DNA of 64,000 nucleotides from Coriobacteriales bacterium OH1046 (GTDB lineage Bacteria; Actinomycetota; Coriobacteriia; Coriobacteriales; Atopobiaceae): contig RQYE01000004.1 of NCBI GenBank assembly GCA_004010535.1, positions 124,001-188,000 on the forward strand, read 5' to 3'. Made by a program: the position numbers and the translations under genes. The number at the start of each line of letters is the position of its first letter. Positions within the stretch are counted from its first letter, which is position 1. The notes under the pieces are model-generated. The model did not search any database. It saw only the letters and a list, made by a program, of their open reading frames with translations, and had not been told where the DNA came from. Of this stretch, positions 1 to 5,977 are shown one piece after another.

Positions 1-497
1 GTCTCCTCGAACCAGCGAAGCGTGAATCCGATCAGTGCCCAAGCACCCCATGCGCATGCGAGTCGGTGGCCGCGCTCCCGATTGCCGGTGATGATCGGCT
101 GGGCGACGTCCATGTACACGTCTTCCAAGGATTTAGCGAGGTATGCGGCGATTGTTCCACCAGCAGCGGGAAGGAGTGCTCGGAGCACCGCCTCGTGACG
201 CGCCAAGGCTTCGGCTATGGCCACGGCGAGCAGAGGGTCCGATGCTCTGTTTTCCGTGAACCGTTCCACGGAGGCTGCCGATGCCATACGGATGTCAACA
301 GCGATTTCATCCACAAGCGATTGACAGAGTGTTGGAACGCCGGCGTAGTGAAGGTAGAAAGCGTTGCGGCTGATTTTCGCTCGTTCGCATATCTCGATGA
401 CAGAGGGGTTGGGGTTCCCCCCTCCGGCAATCGAGAGAAATGCCCGGCGGATAGCCGTCTCCGTGCGTTTGAAGCGCAGATCATTCTTGTTGGGCAT
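1..497 (-). CDS. TetR-family transcriptional regulator (3' end cut by window edge)
   Basis: The reverse strand reads from an ATG at 497 to the window edge without a stop, giving about 165 residues. The N-terminus (MPNKNDLRFKRTETAIRRAF) and a following helix-turn-helix ending in NAFYLHY are typical of TetR regulators, which bind operator DNA as dimers and release it on binding a small molecule. The ligand-binding part is generic and gives no clue to the ligand. The C-terminus lies outside the window, so neither its length nor its target can be judged. The genes at 718-1424 are divergent from it and could be its targets, but no operator is evident. Confidence 0.75.
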   Translation of the reverse strand, partial: MPNKNDLRFKRTETAIRRAFLSIAGGGNPNPSVIEICERAKISRNAFYLHYAGVPTLCQSLVDEIAVDIRMASAASVERFTENRASDPLLAVAIAEALARHEAVLRALLPAAGGTIAAYLAKSLEDVYMDVAQPIITGNRERGHRLACAWGAWALIGFTLRWFEE

Positions 498-717
498 AAT
501 TCCTCGGTCTCATACGTGACATTTTTATTAGCTATGCAACTTAGATGACAGATTTGATCCTTGTGCCAATTGAACATTTTACGTGACAGTTGTATTTTAG
601 AGCACATATTCCAGCCAGTCGAGTAAGGAGGCCATCATTTCCAAGATAGTCCCCGTTGCTTTCCCGCATAGGACGTACGCACCAAACGGAGCGCGCTTTT
701 AGAAAGGAGGTATCGAA

Positions 718-900
718 ATGGAAGCAACCGAACTGGTACTGCAGACCATGCGCGATGCGGGGGAACCCCTGAATGCAGGCAAGATCGCCGCAGCAAGCGG
801 CCTTGACCGCAAAGTAGTGGACAAGGCCATGGCGGAACTCAAGAGGTCGGGCGCCATCGTGTCGCCCATCCGCTGCAAGTGGGAACCTGCGAACAAATAA
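718..900 (+). CDS. Small winged-helix DNA-binding-like protein (60 aa)
   Basis: A 60-residue protein with a strong ribosome binding site (AAAGGAGG, spacing about 6). The sequence is almost entirely one winged-helix unit: a helix (LVLQTMRDAG), a helix-turn-helix (AGKIAAASGLDRKVVDKAMA) and a short beta wing ending in IRCKWEPANK. It may act as a small transcription factor, or as an accessory to the ferritin-like gene 41 bp downstream, with which it probably forms an operon. No specific target can be named. I do not recognise a characterised relative. Confidence 0.7.
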   Translation: MEATELVLQTMRDAGEPLNAGKIAAASGLDRKVVDKAMAELKRSGAIVSPIRCKWEPANK

Positions 901-941
901 CCGAGTAAGATTATTAGCAATTCAGCGTAAGGAGATATTTC

Positions 942-1424
942 ATGGCAGACAAGACAGCCGAGATTCAGGCACTTCAGTTGGTTGTAACAGGACTTTCCAG
1001 CCAGAGCTTTGGGCATCGTATCCAAGGACTCGTGTTCGGTTCGAAGGGGTTGGCAGCGCTTGCGGACAAGTACGCGGCGCATGCCGAAGAGGAAATGGTC
1101 TGGCTGGAGAAATTCGCCAACCGCATCCTCGACCTAGGCGGCGAAGTAAAGATTGAGGCGACCCCTGAAGTTCAGGTGTACGACGACATCGTCGAGTACC
1201 TCAAGCGCGAGAAGCAGATCTCAGAAGACGGAATCGCACAGGTGACCGAGCTTATGCCCGCCCTCGCCGCCGACTTCGTAGCTTACGAGGACATGAAGGC
1301 CTACCTCATCGATGAGGACGCCGACCTGCAGGAAACCAATCAGGACCTAGAACTCATCGAGCTCATCGGTATCCAGAACTGGCTCGTCCAGAAGCTCGCC
1401 GGGAGCGGTGAGGCAACGGTGTAG
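942..1424 (+). CDS. Ferritin-like / Dps-type protein
   Basis: A 160-residue, all-helical protein following a GGAGAT ribosome site. Residues 43-61 (KYAAHAEEEMVWLEKFANR) carry the helix-B type pattern of acidic residues plus histidine that binds iron in ferritins and bacterioferritins. The C-terminal helix (about 135-155) is rich in Glu, as in the D helix of this fold. Family members oxidise and store iron or protect DNA from peroxide. The helix-A ligands are less clear, so iron oxidase activity is inferred only. It is the second gene after the small winged-helix protein and ends 45 bp before a GC hairpin. Confidence 0.7.
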   Translation: MADKTAEIQALQLVVTGLSSQSFGHRIQGLVFGSKGLAALADKYAAHAEEEMVWLEKFANRILDLGGEVKIEATPEVQVYDDIVEYLKREKQISEDGIAQVTELMPALAADFVAYEDMKAYLIDEDADLQETNQDLELIELIGIQNWLVQKLAGSGEATV

Positions 1425-1468
1425 AGCGTGTGGGAAGCCACATACATCTGCCTTCTTAAATCTTTTTC

Positions 1469-1499
1469 GCCCCGGCCATTCCAATGGAGTGACCGGGGC
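1469..1499 (+). terminator. GC-rich hairpin after the ferritin-like gene
   Basis: A 7-bp stem (GCCCCGG / CCGGGGC) lies 45 bp after the ferritin-like stop codon. The T-run (TTTTT) precedes rather than follows the stem in the + direction, so it is not a textbook intrinsic terminator for the upstream genes. It may simply limit RNA decay. Confidence 0.35.
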
Positions 1500-1724
1500 A
1501 ATGTAGTTGATGCGACTACTTGCTACTAGATGCCAAGGGAATGCACTAGATAGACTCATTCCCGCTCGAGTACGAGTTTGTGAACCGCTTCGCATCCTTG
1601 CGCTACTGGTAACCGCAGCGGATGCCGCAAAGCTGAAATCCGCATGCGTTCTTATACTCAAACGATAATCACGGGGTATTGCCGTTCTTTCAGCAGCTAA
1701 TGGCTTCTAAGTTGTAGCAACTCG

Positions 1725-2186
1725 CTAGAAAAGCCTGTTCTCCGCCATGAACTCCAAGGCGTTCACGTGCTTGATTCCGTTGCAGCGCTGGATCATGTCG
1801 CTCCGCGTGACGACGTACTTCGGGTAGTTGTCCTTGACCCGCTCGAGCGGGCGGTACTCGCGGTCCTCGGTATCGCGGCTCTCCATGATGGTGAGCGCCA
1901 CCTGAGCATAGGCGTAGTCCAACTCTGGAGAGCGCATCACGAAGTCGCACTCGAGCTTGCCGATTCGGCCGACGCCGACCTCGTAATCCAGGCTGCGCGC
2001 GTAGTTGTAGACGACGTTCTCGGGGACAGGCCCGTAGTTGATGCGGTTGTCCGTATTCATAGCGAAGTAGAAGCTCAGGTCCGACAGGTAGTACTTCCGC
2101 TCGCCCCTGAGGGACTTACGGGACTTCATGTCGAAACGGTCGCAGCGCTTAACGATCTTGGCGTCTTCCAAAATCCCATTCAGCTC
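1725..2186 (-). pseudogene. C-terminal fragment of a DUF4143 / AAA_14 ATPase
   Basis: About 150 residues match the C-terminal third of the intact ATPase at 10986-12224. Both contain RFDMKSRKSL, KYYL(S/A)DL.FYFAMNTD, INYGP..EN and EDREYRP.E..(K/R)D.YP. The Walker A and B parts are missing. The fragment begins inside the 3' end of the AbiEi-type gene (overlap 2149-2186) and has no start of its own with a ribosome site. I read it as a recombination scar that joined an antitoxin gene to the tail of an ATPase gene. It encodes the DUF4143 nuclease-like tail only and is probably not functional. Confidence 0.75.
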
Positions 2187-2823
2187 GCCCCTTTTCAGCG
2201 TGCCTTTCCATGAGTGCGCGGATCACCGACAGCGATTCCTGGACGTCCTTCCTTTTCGGCTGATGGTCCACGATTCTCGCCAGGTGCCCGTAGTCGAGGC
2301 TCGTCGCATCATAGAAAGCGTCTTCCACCAGGGACCACTCCTCATTGTCGAGGCAGAGGTCGACGAGCGAGCGCTCGGGCCGCGTGACGGGTAGGCCTTT
2401 GATCCAAGTCACATCGAAGGGATCGATGCTCCTGATGGCAAAGCTTGCCGATTCTATGCGGGAGTTGATTCGGCGGGGGGCATACATGCGGTATGGCGAA
2501 AGGTAGAAGTCGCCGAGGCCCTGGAGGCTCGCTGCGGTAGCTCCCCCTATCGCGATTCCATCCCAAGCTCCGGCCCGCATGCGCTCGCGAGTGAATTTGG
2601 ATGGTTCGGTCAGCTTCCAGAGAGCTGCAAGCTCATCCGTGAAGTCGCTTTGCGAACCGGCAAGCCTGTACGCGCCGTGCAGTACGCGCTCAGCACGACC
2701 AGACGCCACGGCTTGCGACAGCGCATTGCGCGTGACCCCGAGGCGCGCGGCTTGAGCCGTAGTGAAGACGCCCTCGGAGGCCGAAAGCTCGTTGAGCGCT
2801 GCTATGTGATTGGCGTATTTCAT
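2149..2823 (-). CDS. AbiEi-family antitoxin-like regulator, orphan
   Basis: A 224-residue protein. Residues 13-55 form an AbiEi_4-type winged helix (FTTAQAARLGVTRNALSQAV, then RVLHGAYRL). Residues 60-190 resemble the AbiEi C-terminal domain, with RPERSLVDLCLD typical of the family. AbiEi proteins repress their own operon and neutralise AbiEii nucleotidyltransferase toxins in type IV toxin-antitoxin and phage-defence systems. No AbiEii is present: the position just downstream holds the tail of a DUF4143 ATPase, which overlaps the last 13 codons. The last residues (WDFGRRQDR) may therefore come from the junction. No ribosome site precedes the ATG, but a long inverted repeat overlaps it. Confidence 0.65.
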   Translation of the reverse strand: MKYANHIAALNELSASEGVFTTAQAARLGVTRNALSQAVASGRAERVLHGAYRLAGSQSDFTDELAALWKLTEPSKFTRERMRAGAWDGIAIGGATAASLQGLGDFYLSPYRMYAPRRINSRIESASFAIRSIDPFDVTWIKGLPVTRPERSLVDLCLDNEEWSLVEDAFYDATSLDYGHLARIVDHQPKRKDVQESLSVIRALMERHAEKGRAEWDFGRRQDR

Positions 2824-2861
2824 GTTGCAATTGCACGCTATTAACAGACAATCGCAACATG
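2821..2861. promoter_or_regulatory. Inverted repeat over the AbiEi start (probable autoregulatory operator)
   Basis: CATGTTGCAATTG (2821-2833) and CAATCGCAACATG (2849-2861) are inverted repeats matching at 12 of 13 positions, separated by 15 bp. The left arm includes the AbiEi start codon. AbiEi proteins are known to bind such inverted repeats in their own promoters with the N-terminal winged helix, so this is a good candidate for the autoregulatory site. Confidence 0.55.
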
Positions 2862-4053
2862 AAAGTCTGCAAATCGACCGATCTTGTGAACTGCCTGCGG
2901 CTATCGCAAAGCAGGCGCCGTTGCGGCGACTGCTGAAAGAATGGGCTGGATGGGCTTATTTCCGCCCCATAGTTGCATAGCCCGTTTCTATGTAGTCAAT
3001 GCCATCTTTTACCTGCGATTTTGGTCATTCTTGTATCACCGAAGATGTGTGGCCACTTTTGGAGAGTATTCTGGCTCGATAGGAGAATGACATGCTTGAA
3101 CTGGAAAACGCGATCTGGTTGCATGCTGCTGGCTACATGCCGCAAAACACTCGAAGTGGAGTGGGATGCTACCCGACTGAAGAGTGACAATTTCCGACCG
3201 AATAATAACTGTTTTGAACTGTAGAGACATGTTTTGACTACATACAGCTAGCTACCTACCAGAAAGGCTAAATGTACGCATGCGTATGCATTTGATAGTC
3301 GTGACTAAGCAATGCAAGAGATATTCGACCACATAGAGTGCTTCTACAAAAGGCTCGAGATTTACTTTGCCTTAAACTGGCTCAACCTCGCTAAGATCAA
3401 AAGAAGATGAAGGGAATGATACTCGGAAGCGGCATGGCGCCTGTCAGCGAAAACGGGATGGAGCCAGAATCAACCCTTTACTATCATCTACGATCACCAC
3501 ATGGACGACTGCAGCGTGTTCACCGGCTTTGCGAGTTTCAGTGACGAAGATCACGCTTAAGAACATAAAGCGAGCCATCTTTACACTCGCATTGACAACA
3601 AACGGCAAGAATTGGGTGCTGTGACGGTCAACGTCCTGAACACGAACAGCGAATACCTGTAGACGGAGTTCAAAGACCAAAAAGCGTTTGAAGACTGCGC
3701 GGAATCGCGTTTTGGCGAGAGGCGAGGTCGTGTTTACATACCAAACCAGCATTAGGCATTTGTATGCCTTCGCAACGTGCCTCTACGAGACATGGAACTC
3801 GAGGACGATTGTATATGCAGTAAATAAGAGCATAGTACTCCAATAGATATAGTCAAATTTGTTGGGGCAGGGTATTCGAAGGATACGAAAGATACAAATT
3901 CATCAAATTGAGTATTTACCTGCGATTATAGTTGAAGCCCTCACTTCAGCACAAAACTTGAGCTATACAGAAATTTAGATGCAATTGCATGATTTACCTG
4001 TGAATACATCTCACTCAGATCGTGAATCGAAAGCTTCGTAAAATGCGAAAGCA
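2862..4053. other. AT-richer intergenic stretch with decayed coding sequence
   Basis: About 1.2 kb without a credible intact gene and visibly lower in GC than its surroundings. Around 3047-3189 the + strand has a readable segment broken by a stop (WPLLESILAR, stop, ENDMLELENAIWLHAAGYMP). Around 3440-3830 another + strand segment (IIYDHHMDDCSVFTGFASF) is broken by stops and a frame change and ends near FATCLYETWNSRTIVY. These look like remnants of small genes of unknown family, left in an island that has acquired and lost DNA. Confidence 0.5.
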
Positions 4054-4082
4054 TTGACGACGCCACAATTTGTATGTATATT
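4054..4082 (+). promoter_or_regulatory. Strong sigma-70-type promoter of the RiPP locus
   Basis: TTGACG (4054-4059) and TATATT (4077-4082) are separated by exactly 17 bp. A start site near 4090 would lie 25 bp before the GTG of the first precursor gene. This supports the GTG start over the upstream in-frame ATG at 4070, which would sit inside the promoter. Confidence 0.7.
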
Positions 4083-4114
4083 GGAGAAAGTTGAGTCTAC
4101 AAAAGGGGGTTCCT

Positions 4115-4282
4115 GTGGTTCAAGTTAGTTCTGATGCATATGCCGAGATGCTTGGTAGCATTGATGAAGAATCCCTCTACACTTCCGTGAAGTGCGTTGC
4201 CCAATGCACGGGCTGTATGTGCAATTGCCGTTGCTCTTGCTCCGGCGGAATCATTTCTGAAATCGAATGGAAGGAGCTGTAG
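4115..4282 (+). CDS. Cysteine-rich RiPP precursor peptide 1 (55 aa)
   Basis: A 55-residue peptide starting at GTG 4115 with AAAAGGGGG just upstream. Residues 1-26 form an acidic leader containing YAEMLGSIDEES. Residues 27-42 are the core, with seven cysteines in a mostly alternating pattern (C-x3-C-x2-C-x-C-x-C-x-C-x-C), followed by SGG and an acidic tail ending EIEWKEL. The core has almost no bulky residues between cysteines. Leader and cysteine pattern are shared with the next gene, and a radical SAM maturase follows. This is the usual make-up of ribosomally made peptides with thioether or similar crosslinks (sactipeptides, ranthipeptides). I do not recognise the subfamily. The mature product and activity are unknown. 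Confidence 0.8.
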   Translation: MVQVSSDAYAEMLGSIDEESLYTSVKCVAQCTGCMCNCRCSCSGGIISEIEWKEL

Positions 4283-4284
4283 AA

Positions 4285-4437
4285 ATGAGCGCAAACATCA
4301 ATGACTACATGGAGATGTTCGGTGCTATTGAAGCAGAATCATTTGCAATGCCTAAGTGTGCATGTGTTGCATGCAACTCTTGCACATGCGCTTGCTCCTG
4401 CCGTGCATTCCCCGAGCAAGAAGATATTGACTGGTAA
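4285..4437 (+). CDS. Cysteine-rich RiPP precursor peptide 2 (50 aa)
   Basis: A 50-residue peptide starting two bases after the previous stop, with its ribosome site (AAGGAG) inside the end of precursor 1. It is a paralogue of precursor 1: leader YMEMFGAIEAES aligns with YAEMLGSIDEES. The core at residues 25-39 has seven cysteines (C-x-C-x2-C-x2-C-x-C-x-C-x-C), and the tail EDIDW again ends with acids and Trp. The spacing of the first three cysteines differs between the two, so the pair may give two related products, or a two-component product. It is too short for routine gene callers and easy to miss. Confidence 0.8.
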   Translation: MSANINDYMEMFGAIEAESFAMPKCACVACNSCTCACSCRAFPEQEDIDW

Positions 4438-4461
4438 CGCGTTCTTAGATCACAGTATTTT

Positions 4462-4505
4462 TGCCTATTCTGCCTTCTTCGGCGGGATAGGCATTTTCTT
4501 TTTTC
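4462..4505 (+). terminator. Partial terminator between precursors and maturase
   Basis: Stem TGCCTAT (4462-4468) / ATAGGCA (4487-4493), with additional GC pairing inside the loop, followed by TTTTCTTTTTTC. It stands 24 bp after the second precursor and before the maturase gene. Such a site would let the precursors be made in large excess over the enzymes, a common arrangement in RiPP operons. Confidence 0.75.
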
Positions 4506-4576
4506 TGCATCGACATACGGATAAGTCAATAGCAATGCTCTGATGTTGCACTATATGCTAAGCGGAGGCCTCTTTC

Positions 4577-5977
4577 ATGATTGAAATGTCAAGATTCTCG
4601 TATGTGTTCGATTTGGGTGACGACGTTGCCCTCTATCACTCGCTTAGGATGAAGCCCGTCTTTCTCGACAAAGAGACATACGCGCATCTAAAGACATGGA
4701 TTGACGAAAACGATGTCAATGAAGAGAACGTACCGGAGAATCTTTCTGACGTTGTTCCTGAGCTAATCAAATGCAAAATATTGGTCCGCTCGGATGACGA
4801 AGACGATCGCGTACTCAGATTTGTCCGATCAAGAATCCCGAAACCCGCCATTAACGTCTGCTATATGATCCTCAGTGAACAGTGTAATCTGGCATGCAAA
4901 TATTGTTTCCTTGGGAACAATGATGCGGAGACCAGAAGCGAGTTTTTGCTAGAGAGCATGTCCACTGCAACTGCGGACAAAGCAATCGATTTTTTCATCA
5001 GACAGATTAAGAAATCCGGCTTCGACTTCAAAGAAAACAAACCCGTTCTCATATTCTACGGTGGGGAGCCTCTCGTCAACTATTCTGTACTTGTTCATGT
5101 CGCATCCCGCATCAATGAGATGCGGGATGCAGAACCATGCATAAAAAATCTTGAAATGTCGATGGTGACCAATGGCCTTTTGCTCAACGAGGAAAGGCTC
5201 GTCACTTTAAAGGAACTTGGGGTTGGCATTGCCATCTCTGTAGATGGGTTCACAGACAAGGCAAACGAGATGAGGGTCGACGTTGCTGGAAACCCCGTTT
5301 TCCAACGAATCCTTGAGAAGCTCGATCTCTGTAAAAGACTTGACATCGACGTCTCCCTGTCTGTGACCTTAAGCGAAGAAACGTTAAGGAGCACCACCGA
5401 CGTACTCGCTCTACTAGATCAATATGGAATCAAGGGTTTCGGGTTCAATATCATGATGTCGAGCGAATCATTCACGCTGCCTCAAAGCTACAACGAAGCG
5501 GCAGCACAATTTATCATCGACGAGTTCGTCGAGCTCAGGAAACAGGGTATTTACGAGGATCGCATGATGAGAAAGCTCAAGGCGTTCTCAAAGGCTCAAG
5601 TGTATTTTTCTGACTGCGCTGCTACCGCTGGAGGCCAGATAGTAATTGCCCCAAATGGGCAAGTTGGTGTCTGCCATGGATGCCTCCACAATAAACGGGA
5701 CTTCGTCTCTAGCATCGATGACGACGGCTTTATCGCAGTAAAAGATCCGACATTTATCGAGTGGTCCCAGCTGACGCCTCTGAACCGAGAAGAATGCTAC
5801 GATTGCGCCGCCCTAGGTATATGCGGCGGAGGCTGCCCGGTTAATGCAATGACGTTGAAGCCCGGAAATACCATTCACTCAATTGATGAGCGCTTTTGTG
5901 TCCATGCGAAAATGACCCTAGACTTCCTGATAAGTGATCTCCATCGCATTGTCGTGAAAAATAGGGTAAGCAGATGA
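4577..5977 (+). CDS. Radical SAM/SPASM peptide maturase
   Basis: A 466-residue enzyme with RBS GGAGG 9 bases before the ATG. Residues 1-90 form an N-terminal region that may recognise the leader peptide. C103, C107 and C110 make the CxxxCxxC motif (CNLACKYC) that binds the SAM-cleaving 4Fe-4S cluster. FYGGEPLVN, about residue 157, is the typical glycine-rich segment after it. The C-terminal third has the SPASM cysteines for auxiliary clusters: C344, two in GVCHGC near 366, CYDCAALGICGGGC near 407-418, and one in RFC near 440. SPASM enzymes of this size install thioether, C-C or related crosslinks in cysteine-rich peptides. The two peptides just upstream are the obvious substrates. The stop overlaps the next start (ATGA), so the two are translationally coupled. 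Confidence 0.85.
   Translation: MIEMSRFSYVFDLGDDVALYHSLRMKPVFLDKETYAHLKTWIDENDVNEENVPENLSDVVPELIKCKILVRSDDEDDRVLRFVRSRIPKPAINVCYMILSEQCNLACKYCFLGNNDAETRSEFLLESMSTATADKAIDFFIRQIKKSGFDFKENKPVLIFYGGEPLVNYSVLVHVASRINEMRDAEPCIKNLEMSMVTNGLLLNEERLVTLKELGVGIAISVDGFTDKANEMRVDVAGNPVFQRILEKLDLCKRLDIDVSLSVTLSEETLRSTTDVLALLDQYGIKGFGFNIMMSSESFTLPQSYNEAAAQFIIDEFVELRKQGIYEDRMMRKLKAFSKAQVYFSDCAATAGGQIVIAPNGQVGVCHGCLHNKRDFVSSIDDDGFIAVKDPTFIEWSQLTPLNREECYDCAALGICGGGCPVNAMTLKPGNTIHSIDERFCVHAKMTLDFLISDLHRIVVKNRVSR

Noticed and set aside
3444..3752. 102-residue open frame on the minus strand
   Set aside because: No ribosome site or family likeness. The + strand of the same segment gives more protein-like but broken sequence, so this frame is probably chance.
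4070..4282. Longer version of precursor 1 starting at ATG 4070
   Set aside because: That ATG lies inside the -35/-10 promoter (4054-4082), and the GTG at 4115 has a good ribosome site, so the shorter peptide is preferred.
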